Assembly: GCA_003153935.1 (NCBI GenBank)
Contig: PMCA01000019.1
Span: 281 to 25,190 of the forward strand
Length of the DNA: 24,910 nt
Source of the DNA: Elusimicrobiota bacterium
GTDB taxonomy: Bacteria; CAYTYR01; UBA6262
Reading direction: 5' to 3'
The notes under the pieces were generated by a model, which was given only the letters and a program-made list of their open reading frames with translations, had not been told where the DNA came from and ran no database searches. Each line of letters opens with the position of its first letter. Position 1 is the first letter of the stretch. Positions 1-8,984 of the stretch are shown here, piece by piece. The position numbers and the translations under genes are program-made.

Positions 1-915
1 GCGGCGCAGATGGACGGAGCGATATTGGTAGTGAGCGCGGCTGACGGCCCGATGCCCCAGACCAGAGAACATATATTGCTGGCCAGACAAGTAGGCGTAC
101 CGGCCATGGTAGTGTTCCTGAACAAATGCGACATGGTGGACGACAAAGAATTGATCGATCTAGTGGAGATGGAAGTGCGGGAACTGTTGACCAAGTACGA
201 GTTCCCCGGAGACAAGATCCCGTTCATCAGGGGCAGCGCGACCAAGGCCCTGGAGAACGCGGACAAAGGCAAAGACGACCAATGGGTGAAGCCCATCTAT
301 GAGCTGATCGAAGCTTGCGACAACTATATACCGGAACCGAAGCGCGAGACCGAGAAACCGTTCCTGATGAGCGTGGAAGACGTCTTCAGTATCACCGGCA
401 GAGGAACCGTAGCCACCGGCAGGATCGAGAGAGGCCGTATCCATGTGGGCGACGAAGTCGAGATCGTGGGCATTCAGGAGACGCGCAAGAGCGTGATCAC
501 CGGGGTGGAGATGTTCCGCAAGCTCTTGGACGAAGGGCAAGCCGGGGACAACGTGGGCGTACTGTTGAGAGGCGTAGAGAAAGAACAGATCGAGAGAGGG
601 CAGGTTATTGTGAAGCCCGGCTCGATCATGCCGCACAAGAAGTTCAAAGGACAGGTATATGTGCTGACGAAAGAAGAAGGCGGCAGACACACGCCGTTCT
701 TCAAAGGCTATCGTCCGCAGTTCTATTTCCGGACCACGGACGTGACCGGATTAGTGACGTTGCCGGCCGGGGTAGAGATGGTGATGCCCGGTGACAACAT
801 CATGGTGGAAGTGGAATTGATCACGCCGATCGCGATGGAGAAGGAACTGAGATTCGCCATCCGCGAAGGCGGGCATACGGTCGGTGCCGGCGTAGTGTCA
901 GAAATCATCGCGTAG
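1..915 (+). CDS. tuf: Elongation factor Tu, 5'-truncated
   Basis: EF-Tu is the GTPase that delivers aminoacyl-tRNA to the ribosomal A site. The window opens in frame inside the gene (Ala-Ala-Gln-Met-Asp-Gly), so the 304 visible residues lack roughly the first 90, including the P-loop and the DCPGH region. The NKCD guanine-specificity motif lies at visible residues 41-44 and the G5 loop is RGSATKALE. Domains 2 and 3 follow intact, with [22 protein letters not shown] and the C-terminal [15 protein letters not shown]. The apparent ATG at position 10 is an internal methionine, not the start. The gene precedes rpsJ by 21 bases, the usual str-S10 junction. Identification is certain from the sequence. 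Confidence 0.98.
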   Translation, partial: AAQMDGAILVVSAADGPMPQTREHILLARQVGVPAMVVFLNKCDMVDDKELIDLVEMEVRELLTKYEFPGDKIPFIRGSATKALENADKGKDDQWVKPIYELIEACDNYIPEPKRETEKPFLMSVEDVFSITGRGTVATGRIERGRIHVGDEVEIVGIQETRKSVITGVEMFRKLLDEGQAGDNVGVLLRGVEKEQIERGQVIVKPGSIMPHKKFKGQVYVLTKEEGGRHTPFFKGYRPQFYFRTTDVTGLVTLPAGVEMVMPGDNIMVEVELITPIAMEKELRFAIREGGHTVGAGVVSEIIA

Positions 916-936
916 AAAACATAGGGGAGAATTATA

Positions 937-1242
937 ATGGCAGACAAGATACGTATCAGACTGAAAGCTTACGACCATAAGATCCTGGACCAGTCGCTGC
1001 AGGAAATCGTAGAGACCGTGCGCCGGACCGGGGCCAAAATATTGGGACCGATACCTTTGCCGACCAAGATCAGCAAATATACGGTCTTGCGTTCTCCCCA
1101 TACCGACAAGAAGTCACGGGAACAATTTGAAATGCGGATCCATAAGAGACTAATAGACATCATCAATCCCACTCCGAACACCGTTGATGCTTTAATGAAG
1201 ATCAATCTTCCGGCGGGAGTGGATGTGGAAATAAAATCATAG
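937..1242 (+). CDS. rpsJ: 30S ribosomal protein S10
   Basis: S10 belongs to the 30S head and, in other bacteria, also takes part in NusB-dependent antitermination. The 101-residue product is of normal length. It contains the family signature region [15 protein letters not shown] (about residues 31-45), [20 protein letters not shown], and the C-terminal [10 protein letters not shown]. The ATG is preceded by AGGGGAG at 923-929 with a seven-base gap. It is the first gene of the S10 block here. No long leader is present between tuf and rpsJ, so the E. coli type of L4-controlled S10 leader cannot lie in this 21-base gap. Confidence 0.98.
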   Translation: MADKIRIRLKAYDHKILDQSLQEIVETVRRTGAKILGPIPLPTKISKYTVLRSPHTDKKSREQFEMRIHKRLIDIINPTPNTVDALMKINLPAGVDVEIKS

Positions 1243-1254
1243 GGAGTAATTCAC

Positions 1255-1962
1255 ATGTTGGCAGGACTACTAGGTAAAAAGTTAGGCATGACCCAGATCT
1301 TCGGGGCGGAAGGCGAGATCATACCGGTCACGATCATACAGGCGGGACCCTGCCTGGTGATCGGCAAGAAGACCGCTGAGAAAGACAGATATACGGCTCT
1401 GCAGATCGGTTTCGGCGAAGCCAAAGAAAAGGGCCTTAATAAAGCGAGTAAAGGTTTCTTTACCAAGAACAACATAAAACCGGTGGAATTCATCAAGGAG
1501 TTCCGTACTCCCGACGTCGACAAGTATAACGTAGGGCAGGAAGTGAAAGTGGACATCTTCCAGGTAGGGGATTACATTGATGTGACCGGTATTACCAAAG
1601 GTAAAGGTTACGCCGGCGTTATCAAGAGATGCGGTTATACCGGCGGTCGTTCCACGCACGGTTCCATGTTCCACCGCAAACCCGGTTCCATCGGCGCATC
1701 CAGTTTCCCGTCCCGCGTACTTAAAGGCTTGGGCCTGCCGGGACAGTTGGGGAATACGCAGCATACCAGCGTCAAGCTGGAGATCGTTGAAGTCGACGCG
1801 GCCAATAATTTACTGGTAGTGAAGGGCGCCGTCCCGGGAAACGTCAAGGGACTGCTGGTCATTAAGAAGACCGTAAAAGAACTGAAGCATAAGAAAGCCG
1901 TTGTCAAGGCCAAGAGTGAAACGAAACTGGTCAAGAAACCCTCTAAAAAGAAATTAGTGTAA
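1255..1962 (+). CDS. rplC: 50S ribosomal protein L3 with basic C-terminal tail
   Basis: L3 is an early 50S assembly protein whose central loop reaches towards the peptidyl transferase centre. The 235-residue product starts MLAGLLGKKLGMTQIF and carries the conserved central segment GYTGGRSTHGSMFHRKPGSIG and the LPGQLGN loop that contains the glutamine methylated in E. coli. The family is usually about 205-215 residues. Here roughly 25 extra lysine-rich residues follow, ending KKPSKKKLV. The ribosome binding site GGGAG at 1242-1246 overlaps the rpsJ stop codon, which suggests translational coupling. Confidence 0.98.
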   Translation: MLAGLLGKKLGMTQIFGAEGEIIPVTIIQAGPCLVIGKKTAEKDRYTALQIGFGEAKEKGLNKASKGFFTKNNIKPVEFIKEFRTPDVDKYNVGQEVKVDIFQVGDYIDVTGITKGKGYAGVIKRCGYTGGRSTHGSMFHRKPGSIGASSFPSRVLKGLGLPGQLGNTQHTSVKLEIVEVDAANNLLVVKGAVPGNVKGLLVIKKTVKELKHKKAVVKAKSETKLVKKPSKKKLV

Positions 1963-1989
1963 TTAGTTTTTATAAAGGAGAAAATCGTT

Positions 1990-2619
1990 ATGCCGGAATT
2001 AGATGTATTAAACCTTAAAGGAGAAAAAACAGGCTCAGTGGCGTTACCGGCTAAATTATTCGGCCAAAAGGTAAACACAGTGCTTTTGCACGAGCTGGTC
2101 ACCATGCAGTTAGCCAATCAGAGATTGGGAACCGCTTCTTGTAAATCCCGCGGCGAAGTGTCCGGCGGCGGCATCAAACCTTACAAACAGAAACATACCG
2201 GGCGGGCTCGTGCTGGCAGTACCCGTTCCCCTCTGTGGCGGCACGGCGGAGTTATTTTCGGGCCCAAGCCGCGCAGTTACGCGTATGACCTTCCGGCGCA
2301 GAAAAAGCAGCTGGCCCTGGTTTCGGCTTTGTCGTCTAAAGCCCAGGATAATGGTATCGTCGTACTGGACAACCTGAACATCACCGAACCCAAGACCAAG
2401 CACATTGACCAGATCCTGAAGAAACTGCAAGCCGAGGGGCCGGTCCTGATGGTAGTGGATAAGGTTACTCCGGAATTGCACCGGGCGACGCGCAATATTG
2501 AAAAGCTGCTGGTCACTACCACCGTTAAAGTTAACGTTTACGAGATCCTGCACTGTAAAAAGATGATCATCACGCAAAGCGCTTTGCATAATCTGGAAGC
2601 CAGAGTTAAGGAGAATTAA
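1990..2619 (+). CDS. rplD: 50S ribosomal protein L4
   Basis: L4 lines the peptide exit tunnel with its extended loop. In some bacteria it also represses its own operon. The 209-residue product has the expected architecture: an N-terminal globular part, the conserved loop region QRLGTASCKSRGEVSGGG followed by KPYKQKHTGRARAGSTRSP, then the Rossmann-like C-terminal half with VLDNLNI and VTTTVKVNVYEIL. The ATG follows AAAGGAG at 1974-1980. The preceding gap is 27 bases. Length is typical and nothing is missing. Confidence 0.98.
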   Translation: MPELDVLNLKGEKTGSVALPAKLFGQKVNTVLLHELVTMQLANQRLGTASCKSRGEVSGGGIKPYKQKHTGRARAGSTRSPLWRHGGVIFGPKPRSYAYDLPAQKKQLALVSALSSKAQDNGIVVLDNLNITEPKTKHIDQILKKLQAEGPVLMVVDKVTPELHRATRNIEKLLVTTTVKVNVYEILHCKKMIITQSALHNLEARVKEN

Positions 2620-2621
2620 TC

Positions 2622-2915
2622 ATGCACAGAGATCTGACCGGTATTATTGAAGGTCCGTTAGTGACGGAGAAAAGTACTTTAATGCGTGAAAAAGAGAACA
2701 AATACGCGTTAAAGGTGAACATACACGCTACCAAAGAAGAGGTCAAGAAGGCAGTGGAAACGCTGTTCAAGGTGAAGGTCACCAAAGTAAACACCATGGT
2801 TGTCGGCGGCAAGACCCGGCGCATGGGACAGAATGTCGGCCGGAGATCCGATTGGAAAAAAGCGATCGTCACGGTCAAAGCCGGCGAGACCATTAAATTT
2901 TTTGAAGGCGCATAA
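2622..2915 (+). CDS. rplW: 50S ribosomal protein L23
   Basis: L23 sits at the tunnel exit and is the main docking site for trigger factor and SRP. The 97-residue product shows the family features: the early segment IEGPLVTEKSTLMREKENKYALKV (split here as IEGPLVTEKST and NKYALKV), then the helix ATKEEVKKAVETLFKVKV and the NTMVVGGKTRRMG loop. Its ATG is two bases after the rplD stop, and its ribosome binding site AAGGAG at 2608-2613 lies inside rplD, so the two genes are probably translationally coupled. Confidence 0.97.
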   Translation: MHRDLTGIIEGPLVTEKSTLMREKENKYALKVNIHATKEEVKKAVETLFKVKVTKVNTMVVGGKTRRMGQNVGRRSDWKKAIVTVKAGETIKFFEGA

Positions 2916-2936
2916 ATAAAGGAGATATAAGCAGTC

Positions 2937-3776
2937 ATGCCAATTAAAACATTTAGACCGACAACCCCATCGCGGCGTTTCATGACCCAGGTCGCGACCA
3001 GCGACATCACCAAAAAAACACCGGAACGCTCTTTGCTAATGCCCCTGAAGTCCACCGGCGGACGCAATAATTCCGGCACCCTGACCGTCAGGCACAAGGG
3101 CGGCGGTCACCAGAAATCGTACCGTATGGTCGATTTCAAAAGGGAAAAATATAACATACCGGCCACTGTGCTGGCGGTTGAGTACGATCCTAACCGCAAC
3201 GCGCGCATCGCTCTTCTGCAATACGCAGACGGGGAGAAAAGATATATCATCATGCCCGAGGGCCTGCAGGTAGGGGACGTGGTCTCCAGCGGGGACCAGG
3301 CCGAAGTAAAAGTCGGCAACGCCCTGTTCCTGAAGAATATCCCGGACGGAAGCATCATCCATAACCTGGAGTTGGAACCGGGCAAAGGCGCCAAGATGAT
3401 CCGCAGCGCCGGATGTTTCGCGCAGCTGTTGGGCAAAGAAGGCCCGCACGCCCAGATCAAGATGTCCTCCGGCGAGATGAGAGTAGTCAGCATCAATTGC
3501 CTGGCGACCATCGGCCAGGTCGGTAATATAGAACATAAGAATATCGTGATCGGCAAAGCCGGTCGTAACCGCTGGCTGGGCATACGGCCCACGGTTCGCG
3601 GTACGGCCATGAATACCGTAGACCATCCGCATGGCGGCGGTCGCGGTAAGAGCAAAGGCGCCAATCACCCGAAATCCCCATGGGGACAGCTGGCCAAGGG
3701 CGGCAAGACCAGAGGCACTAAGCCCAGTGACCAGTTTATTATCAATCGCCGGCCCAAAGGGCCGCGCGGCATGTAA
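2937..3776 (+). CDS. rplB: 50S ribosomal protein L2
   Basis: L2 is the conserved 50S protein needed for subunit association and peptidyl transfer. The product has 279 residues, the usual length. It contains [18 protein letters not shown] (about 52-69), [20 protein letters not shown] (81-100), and the VDHPHGGG signature at 228-235 with the functionally important histidine at 230. The C terminus is the normal basic RRPKGPRGM. The start is the ATG 13 bases after AAAGGAG at 2918-2924, a somewhat long spacing. Confidence 0.98.
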   Translation: MPIKTFRPTTPSRRFMTQVATSDITKKTPERSLLMPLKSTGGRNNSGTLTVRHKGGGHQKSYRMVDFKREKYNIPATVLAVEYDPNRNARIALLQYADGEKRYIIMPEGLQVGDVVSSGDQAEVKVGNALFLKNIPDGSIIHNLELEPGKGAKMIRSAGCFAQLLGKEGPHAQIKMSSGEMRVVSINCLATIGQVGNIEHKNIVIGKAGRNRWLGIRPTVRGTAMNTVDHPHGGGRGKSKGANHPKSPWGQLAKGGKTRGTKPSDQFIINRRPKGPRGM

Positions 3777-3791
3777 ACTTAGGAGGAATTG

Positions 3792-4079
3792 ATGTCCAGG
3801 TCAAGTTATAAGGGACCATTTACAGACGAAAAACTGATAAAAAAGATCGAAAAATTGAACCAGGCCAGGAAAAAAGAGCTAGTCAAGACCTGGTCGCGGC
3901 GTTCTACCATAACTCCTGAATTTGTCGGCCATACCGTAGCGGTGCATAACGGCCGCAGGTTCATACCGGTTTTTGTCACGGAGAACATGGTCGGCCATAA
4001 ATTAGGCGAGTTCGCCCTGACCCGCTACTTCAAGGGACACGGCGCGGCGCACACCAAGGAAGCACAGGAAAAAACCTGA
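3792..4079 (+). CDS. rpsS: 30S ribosomal protein S19
   Basis: S19 is part of the 30S head next to S13 and contacts A-site tRNA. The 95-residue product reads [15 protein letters not shown] at the N terminus, then [21 protein letters not shown] (split as [11 protein letters not shown] and [10 protein letters not shown]), and ends near [19 protein letters not shown]. The ATG at 3792 was preferred over the in-frame TTG at 3789 because AGGAGG at 3781-3786 leaves five bases to the ATG but only two to the TTG, and because S19 homologues begin MSRS. A 43-base gap without recognisable signals follows before rplV. Confidence 0.97.
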   Translation: MSRSSYKGPFTDEKLIKKIEKLNQARKKELVKTWSRRSTITPEFVGHTVAVHNGRRFIPVFVTENMVGHKLGEFALTRYFKGHGAAHTKEAQEKT

Positions 4080-4122
4080 TCACAGTTTGACGACGATACT
4101 ATAACAAAGGAGCAAGTATCTA

Positions 4123-4443
4123 ATGGAAGCCAAAGCCAATGCCAATTTCGTGCGAGTTTCACCCCGCAAAGCCGCGCAGATGACCGACCTGATCCGCGGC
4201 AAGAAAGTAGTCGAAGCTTTTACTTTATTAAAATTTTCCCAGAAGGCGGCCGGGGAAGTAGTCGGCAAAGTCCTGAAGTCGGCGGTAGCGAATTCGAAGC
4301 AGAAAAATATAGAGAATCTAAAGGTCAAAGAAGCGTACGTCGGCTACGGCCCCACGATGAAGAGAATGCGGGCCATGGCCATGGGACGTGGTGCTACGGT
4401 GCGGAAGCGCCTGGCCCATATTACCATTGTGGTAACAGACTAA
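4123..4443 (+). CDS. rplV: 50S ribosomal protein L22
   Basis: L22 binds several 23S rRNA domains, and its beta-hairpin forms part of the nascent-peptide tunnel next to L4. The 106-residue product begins [20 protein letters not shown] and contains the core [22 protein letters not shown], given here as [11 protein letters not shown] and [10 protein letters not shown]. The hairpin region [17 protein letters not shown] is intact, and the strand HITIVVTD closes the protein. It lies 43 bases after rpsS, with its ribosome binding site AAAGGAG about ten bases before the ATG. Confidence 0.97.
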   Translation: MEAKANANFVRVSPRKAAQMTDLIRGKKVVEAFTLLKFSQKAAGEVVGKVLKSAVANSKQKNIENLKVKEAYVGYGPTMKRMRAMAMGRGATVRKRLAHITIVVTD

Positions 4444-4456
4444 AAGGAGGTTCGGT

Positions 4457-5242
4457 GTGGGTCAGAAGATACACCCAATAGGTTTAAGATTAGGCATAAA
4501 CAAGACATGGGATTCCAAGTGGTTCAGCAGCCGGGACTACGCCAGCCAATTGCATGAAGACATCAAAATGCGCGAGTTCGTCAAGAAGAAACTCAAATTG
4601 GGCGGCGTCTCCAAGGTAAAGATCGAACGCACGGGAAAATTTATCCGGATAGAAATATATACGGCCCGTCCGGGACGGGTCATCGGTGAGCGTGGCCAGG
4701 GCATTGAGGGCCTGAAAACAGAGTTGCAGAAGTTCACGGAAAAACAGATCTATATCAGCATCATTGAAGTCAAGAACCCGGAACAGGATGCGCAGCTGGT
4801 GGCGGAGAACATCTCCTTCCAGCTGGAAAAACAGATCTCCTTCCGGCGCGCCATGAAAAAAGCCATCAACACGGCCATGCAAGCCGGCGTTTTAGGCATT
4901 AAGGTGGCCGTCAGCGGCCGTTTAGGCGGAGCGGAAATCGCCCGGCGGGAATGGATGAAAGAAGGGCGTATTCCCCTGCATACCCTGAGAGCGGATATCG
5001 ATTATGGTTTCGCGGAAGCTTACACCACTTACGGACAGATCGGTATCAAAGTATGGATTTTCCGCAAGGAAATATTGAGAGAGCTGCCGAAGCAAAAGAA
5101 AGAGACTAAAGAAGTGAAGGACAGCAAAATAGCCACAGCGGAAGCGCCAGTAGTGACACTGGAAGCAGCGGTGGCGGCAGAAGCACCAAAACCCAATACT
5201 CAAGATTCAGGAGAACAAAATGTTAATGCCCAAAAGAGTTAA
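4457..5242 (+). CDS. rpsC: 30S ribosomal protein S3 with Ala/Glu-rich tail (GTG start)
   Basis: S3 forms part of the mRNA entry channel of the 30S subunit. The 261-residue product begins at GTG ([13 protein letters not shown]) after AAGGAGG. The type 2 KH domain carries its GxxG loop as GERG at residues 77-80. The C-terminal domain includes [20 protein letters not shown] and [17 protein letters not shown]. The conserved core ends near residue 210 and about 50 extra residues follow. These are rich in Ala, Glu and Lys (for example [16 protein letters not shown]) and look disordered. The last 23 bases overlap rplP. Confidence 0.97.
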   Translation: MGQKIHPIGLRLGINKTWDSKWFSSRDYASQLHEDIKMREFVKKKLKLGGVSKVKIERTGKFIRIEIYTARPGRVIGERGQGIEGLKTELQKFTEKQIYISIIEVKNPEQDAQLVAENISFQLEKQISFRRAMKKAINTAMQAGVLGIKVAVSGRLGGAEIARREWMKEGRIPLHTLRADIDYGFAEAYTTYGQIGIKVWIFRKEILRELPKQKKETKEVKDSKIATAEAPVVTLEAAVAAEAPKPNTQDSGEQNVNAQKS

Positions 5243-5630
5243 ATATCGTAAAACCCAGCATGGGCGGATGCGCGGCAAGGCCTATCGCGGCAACCAGGTT
5301 TCCTTCGGGGAATACGGGTTGATGGCGACGGAGTGCGGCGCGGTCAGCGACCGGCAGATAGAAGCCGCCCGCGTAGCCATCATGCGCTTCATGAAGAAGG
5401 GCGGCAAGGTCTGGGTGCGTATTTTCCCGGACAAGCCCGTAACCAGGAAACCGGCGGAAACCAGAATGGGAAAAGGCAAGGGTGACCCGGATCATTGGGC
5501 GTGCGTAATTAAGCCCGGCCGCGTCATGTTCGAATTGCAGGGACTGGTGCTGGAACAGGCCAAACAGGCCATGAGATTAGCCGGCGATAAATTAAGCGTT
5601 AAAACCAGATTTATTTCCAGACTTGATTAG
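5220..5630 (+). CDS. rplP: 50S ribosomal protein L16
   Basis: L16 binds near the A-site tRNA elbow at the late stage of 50S maturation. The 136-residue product starts [19 protein letters not shown] and contains [20 protein letters not shown] (about 65-84) and the signature region [20 protein letters not shown], here split as [10 protein letters not shown] and [10 protein letters not shown]. The ATG at 5220 is chosen over the one at 5226 because AGGAG at 5209-5213 gives a six-base spacing and homologues begin ML[ML]PKR. The start lies inside rpsC, overlapping it by 23 bases in another frame. Confidence 0.97.
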   Translation: MLMPKRVKYRKTQHGRMRGKAYRGNQVSFGEYGLMATECGAVSDRQIEAARVAIMRFMKKGGKVWVRIFPDKPVTRKPAETRMGKGKGDPDHWACVIKPGRVMFELQGLVLEQAKQAMRLAGDKLSVKTRFISRLD

Positions 5631-5647
5631 AAAAGGAAAAGGATGCC

Positions 5648-5857
5648 ATGGCCAAGACTAAGGTACAAGCCAAAGATCTAAAGAATTTAACCGATAACGA
5701 ATTACAGGACAAGTATCTCTCCCTGCGGGACGAGATATTCCAGCTGAAGATCCAACTGGTGACCCACCAGAAGGTGGCCAACCCGATGCGTTTCAACGCG
5801 ATCCGCAAGGATCTGGCGCGTATTAAGACGATACAGGGTGAACGGAGGAAAAAATAA
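5648..5857 (+). CDS. rpmC: 50S ribosomal protein L29
   Basis: L29 is a small two-helix protein beside L23 at the tunnel exit. The 69-residue product shows the typical pattern: [17 protein letters not shown]-like first helix, [21 protein letters not shown], then the second helix [19 protein letters not shown]. An out-of-frame ATG at 5643 is ignored; the ATG at 5648 opens the family reading frame. The stop codon TAA shares its last base with the rpsQ start (TAATG), so translation is likely coupled. Confidence 0.95.
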   Translation: MAKTKVQAKDLKNLTDNELQDKYLSLRDEIFQLKIQLVTHQKVANPMRFNAIRKDLARIKTIQGERRKK

Positions 5858-6111
5858 TGACGCAGCCGAAAAAGAAGATCAGGGTAGCGGAAGTTATCAG
5901 CGATAAAATGAATAAAACGCGGGTGGTGAAACTGGAACGTAAGTTCGCGCACCGGCAGTACGGTAAGGTGGTCAAGAAAACCACTACTTTTAAAGTTCAT
6001 GACGAGAAGAACGAAGCCAAAGTCGGGGACAAGATCAAGATAATGGAGACCAGGCCCCTGAGTAAAGATAAACACTGGCAGTTGGTAGAAATCATAGAAA
6101 GGGCTAAATAA
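5857..6111 (+). CDS. rpsQ: 30S ribosomal protein S17
   Basis: S17 is an early-assembling OB-fold protein on helix 11 of 16S rRNA. The 84-residue product includes [20 protein letters not shown] (about 8-27), [40 protein letters not shown] and the closing strand LVEIIERAK, all typical. Its ATG overlaps the rpmC stop by one base, with a purine-rich binding site GGAGGAAAAAA inside rpmC. Only one base separates its stop from the rplN start. Confidence 0.97.
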   Translation: MTQPKKKIRVAEVISDKMNKTRVVKLERKFAHRQYGKVVKKTTTFKVHDEKNEAKVGDKIKIMETRPLSKDKHWQLVEIIERAK

Positions 6112-6112
6112 T

Positions 6113-6481
6113 ATGATTCAGACAAGAAGCATGCTGGTAGTGGCGGATAATTCAGGCGCCAAAATGATCATGTGCATCCGTTGTCTGGGCGGCTCCAAGC
6201 GCAAGTACGCCCGGATCGGCGATATTATCGTGGCTGCCGTGAAATCAGCTATCCCCCAGGCCCCGATCAAAAAGGGCGACGTGGTAAAAGCGGTAGTGGT
6301 CCGGACCGTGCGGCCGGTACGACGTAAAGACGGCTCTTATATCCGTTTTGACGAGAACAGCGCCGTGATCATTGACGACAACAACGAACCGAAAGGCACC
6401 AGGATTTTCGGGCCCGTAGCCCGCGAACTACGCGACAAGAATTTCATGAAGATCATTTCCTTAGCGCCGGAAGTATTATAA
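6113..6481 (+). CDS. rplN: 50S ribosomal protein L14
   Basis: L14 lies at the subunit interface and forms bridge B5/B8. The 122-residue product is of exact family length. It begins [17 protein letters not shown] and contains [40 protein letters not shown]-like sequence ([17 protein letters not shown]) and the signature [18 protein letters not shown]. It ends [19 protein letters not shown]. The binding site AAAGGG at 6098-6103 lies at the end of rpsQ, nine bases before the ATG. Confidence 0.98.
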   Translation: MIQTRSMLVVADNSGAKMIMCIRCLGGSKRKYARIGDIIVAAVKSAIPQAPIKKGDVVKAVVVRTVRPVRRKDGSYIRFDENSAVIIDDNNEPKGTRIFGPVARELRDKNFMKIISLAPEVL

Positions 6482-6502
6482 AACGGAAACGGAGTTATAT
6501 AC

Positions 6503-6817
6503 ATGCTGCATTTGAAGAAAAAAGATAAAGTAATAGTCTTGAGCGGTAAAGAAAAAGGAAAAAAGGGCGAAGTGCTGAAACTTATCCCGGAAGACAGCAA
6601 GGTCATAGTTTCGCACATTAATTTCGTTAAGAAACATTCCCGGCCCAACCCCAAGAAGGGCAGCGGTGGCATAGTCCAGCAGGAAGCGCCCATCGCCATC
6701 AGCAAGGTGATGCTGTTGTGCACCAAGTGTAACCAGCCTACCAGGATCAGGATGGACAAACTGGCTGACGGCAAGAAGGTAAGGGTTTGCAAAAAATGTG
6801 GAGAAATATTAGTCTAA
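6503..6817 (+). CDS. rplX: 50S ribosomal protein L24, four-cysteine form
   Basis: L24 is one of the two initiators of 50S assembly. The 104-residue product has the N-terminal KOW motif ([20 protein letters not shown], residues 5-24) and the [20 protein letters not shown] loop. The C-terminal half carries CTKC at 73-76 and CKKC at 96-99, a spacing suited to a zinc ribbon. Many bacterial L24 proteins, including that of E. coli, lack these four cysteines. The ATG follows GGAG at 6491-6494 with an eight-base gap. Confidence 0.97.
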   Translation: MLHLKKKDKVIVLSGKEKGKKGEVLKLIPEDSKVIVSHINFVKKHSRPNPKKGSGGIVQQEAPIAISKVMLLCTKCNQPTRIRMDKLADGKKVRVCKKCGEILV

Positions 6818-6832
6818 GAGGAGACGAAAAGC

Positions 6833-7375
6833 ATGGCCAGATTACGCGAATTTTACACTAAGGAAGTAATACCAGCTTTAATGAACGAATATAAATTCAA
6901 GAATAAGCTGGAAGTGCCCAAGCTGAGCAAAATCGTCCTGAACATGGGACTGAGCGACGCCAAGGAAAACATCAAGGTTATCGACGTAGCGACGAAGCAA
7001 TTGTCCGCGGTCACGGGCCAAAAACCCATCGTGACCCGCGCCAAAAAAAGCATTTCCAATTTTAAGATCCGCGAAGGCATGCCCATTGGCTGCAAAGTTA
7101 CCCTGCGCGGCAACATGATGTATGAGTTCCTGGATCGGCTGATCAACGTGGCCATCCCGCGTATCCGCGACTTCCGCGGCGTGCCTCGCAACAGCTTTGA
7201 CGGGCGCGGCAACTATACTCTGGGACTGAAAGAACAGACCATATTCCCGGAAATTGACTACGATAAAATTGATAAAGTGCGTGGCATGGACGTAACCATC
7301 GTCACCACGGCGAAAAATGACGAGCAGGCGGAGAAGCTGCTGGGTTTATTCGGAATGCCGTACCGCGAAAAATAA
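6833..7375 (+). CDS. rplE: 50S ribosomal protein L5
   Basis: L5 binds 5S rRNA in the central protuberance and contacts S13 in the 30S head. The 180-residue product has normal length and features: [33 protein letters not shown], the [20 protein letters not shown] stretch, [10 protein letters not shown], and [20 protein letters not shown]. It ends [13 protein letters not shown] clear AGAGGAG at 6817-6823 precedes the ATG by nine bases, and its first two bases coincide with the end of the rplX stop region. Confidence 0.98.
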   Translation: MARLREFYTKEVIPALMNEYKFKNKLEVPKLSKIVLNMGLSDAKENIKVIDVATKQLSAVTGQKPIVTRAKKSISNFKIREGMPIGCKVTLRGNMMYEFLDRLINVAIPRIRDFRGVPRNSFDGRGNYTLGLKEQTIFPEIDYDKIDKVRGMDVTIVTTAKNDEQAEKLLGLFGMPYREK

Positions 7376-7388
7376 AAGAGGAGAAACA

Positions 7389-7574
7389 ATGGCAAAGAAA
7401 TGTTTAAGGATCAAAGCGACACTGGAGCCGAAGTTCGGGACGCGCAAATATAACCGCTGCCCGTTATGCGGCCGTTCCAGAGGATTTTTAAGAAAATTCA
7501 ACATGTGCCGGCTTTGCTTCAGGAAACTGGCCCACCGCGGCGAGATCGTCGGCGTGACCAAGTCCAGCTGGTAA
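7389..7574 (+). CDS. rpsN: 30S ribosomal protein S14, zinc-binding type Z
   Basis: S14 is a late 30S head protein. The 61-residue product is the short zinc-binding form, with CPLC at 24-27 and CRLC at 40-43 as the four metal ligands, followed by [18 protein letters not shown], the standard C terminus. The longer E. coli type has about 100 residues and no cysteines. The ATG at 7389 follows AGAGGAG at 7377-7383. An upstream in-frame extension through rplE is open, but the length and binding site favour this start. Confidence 0.97.
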   Translation: MAKKCLRIKATLEPKFGTRKYNRCPLCGRSRGFLRKFNMCRLCFRKLAHRGEIVGVTKSSW

Positions 7575-7602
7575 TTATCAAGTAAGAAAAGGAGATTTTT
7601 GC

Positions 7603-8001
7603 ATGTCCATGACCGATCCTATCAGTGATATGTTAACCCGTATCCGGAACGCGAGCCGAACCAAGAAAGAAAAAGTGGATATCCCGGCCTCCAAACTTAA
7701 AAGCGAGCTGGCCCGTCTGTTGAAGGACGAAGGGTTCATCGCCAATTATAAAGTTATCGAGGACCGCAAGCAGGGCATCCTGCGCGTTTATTTGAAATAT
7801 ACGCCGGATAAGAAGAGCGTCATCACCGGAATCAGAAAAGTGAGCAAGTCGGGCTGGCGCGTATATAAAGAAGCGAGAAACCTGCCCAAGATACTGGGCG
7901 GTTTAGGGATCGCCGTTATCACCACCAGCAAGGGGTTGATGACGGACAAACAAGCGCGCCTGGCCAAGATTGGCGGCGAGGTTCTCTGTTACGTCTGGTA
8001 A
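7603..8001 (+). CDS. rpsH: 30S ribosomal protein S8
   Basis: S8 binds the central domain of 16S rRNA. In E. coli it is the translational repressor of the spc operon. The 132-residue product begins [19 protein letters not shown] and contains [21 protein letters not shown], given as [13 protein letters not shown] and LLKDEGF. The C-terminal signature [20 protein letters not shown] is present and the end is LCYVW. The ATG at 7603 is eight bases after AAAAGGAG. An alternative ATG at 7609 would remove only two residues. Confidence 0.97.
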   Translation: MSMTDPISDMLTRIRNASRTKKEKVDIPASKLKSELARLLKDEGFIANYKVIEDRKQGILRVYLKYTPDKKSVITGIRKVSKSGWRVYKEARNLPKILGGLGIAVITTSKGLMTDKQARLAKIGGEVLCYVW

Positions 8002-8028
8002 GGCTCAGTAATCACAAGGAGGAAATAA

Positions 8029-8598
8029 GTGTCCAGAGTAGGTAAAAAAATAATTAATATTCCCAAAGGAGTCAAGGTTAACATCAACGGCCTGCATATC
8101 GACGCGACCGGTCCGCTGGGTACTTTGAAATATACCATCCCGGCCTGGTTGAGCGCGAAGCAGGAAGGCGAGACTATCCTGATCATCTGCGAAAACCTGA
8201 CCAACGATAAAAAAGCTATCTACGGCTTGACCCGGGCCCTGGTCAATAACATGGTCACCGGCGTCAATAAAGCATTTGCCAAATCTTTAGAGATCCGTGG
8301 CATCGGTTTCAAGGCGGCGGTCAACGGCACGGAACTGCATATGCAGCTTGGTTATACCCATCCCTGCGTTTTAAAAATACCGGCGGGAGTTACCGTGCAG
8401 GTAGCCGAGAATACCAAGATCAGCGTCAGCGGCGCTGACCGGTACATGGTAGGCGAGTTTGCCAATAAGATCCGGTCGCAACGGATCCCGGAACCATATA
8501 AAGGCACAGGCATTCGCTATGTCGGTGAATACGTGCGCAAGAAAGTCGGCAAGACCGGCGTGGCGGCAGGAGCCGCGGCCGGAGGAGGAGCGAAGTAA
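8029..8598 (+). CDS. rplF: 50S ribosomal protein L6 (GTG start)
   Basis: L6 lies near the sarcin-ricin loop and factor-binding site. The 189-residue product begins at GTG ([15 protein letters not shown]), six bases after AAGGAGG at 8016-8022. Two copies of the L6 fold are visible. The second contains [20 protein letters not shown], the family signature. The conserved part ends at VRKKVGKTG and is followed by a short Gly/Ala tail, making it about ten residues longer than most. The stop overlaps the rplR ATG by one base (TAATG). Confidence 0.97.
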   Translation: MSRVGKKIINIPKGVKVNINGLHIDATGPLGTLKYTIPAWLSAKQEGETILIICENLTNDKKAIYGLTRALVNNMVTGVNKAFAKSLEIRGIGFKAAVNGTELHMQLGYTHPCVLKIPAGVTVQVAENTKISVSGADRYMVGEFANKIRSQRIPEPYKGTGIRYVGEYVRKKVGKTGVAAGAAAGGGAK

Positions 8599-8963
8599 TG
8601 AAGAGGAATAAACAGAAAATACAATTAGATCTGAGAAAAGAACGGGTACGCAGCCGGATCACCGGTTCGGAAGGACGTCCCCGGCTTACGGTCTTCAGGA
8701 GCTCCAAGCATATTTACGCCCAGGTGATCAATGATCACGCCGGCAAGACCTTAGTGGCAGCGAGCACCCTGGACCCGGTATTTAAAGAGAAGAAGATCAG
8801 GACCGCTACTACCGCGGCGGCCAAGCTGGTAGGCGGTATGATCGCCGAGAAAGCCATTGCGGCGGGCATTAAAAAAGTGGTATTCGACCGGGGCGGTAAC
8901 ATTTACCACGGCCGGATCAAGATATTGGCGGACAGCGCCAGAGAAAAAGGATTGGAATTCTAG
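8598..8963 (+). CDS. rplR: 50S ribosomal protein L18
   Basis: L18 binds 5S rRNA together with L5. The 121-residue product starts [20 protein letters not shown] and has [20 protein letters not shown] (the conserved RNA-binding strand), the [20 protein letters not shown] helix, and the C-terminal [19 protein letters not shown]. All are typical. A purine-rich GGAGGAGGAG at 8581-8590, inside the Gly/Ala tail codons of rplF, serves as its binding site, so the tail of L6 doubles as the translation signal for L18. Confidence 0.97.
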   Translation: MKRNKQKIQLDLRKERVRSRITGSEGRPRLTVFRSSKHIYAQVINDHAGKTLVAASTLDPVFKEKKIRTATTAAAKLVGGMIAEKAIAAGIKKVVFDRGGNIYHGRIKILADSAREKGLEF

Positions 8964-8984
8964 GAAACGATAGGGGAGGATGCT

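Noticed and set aside
160-690. 176-codon minus-strand frame inside tuf
   Set aside because: Shadow of a strongly biased EF-Tu reading frame.
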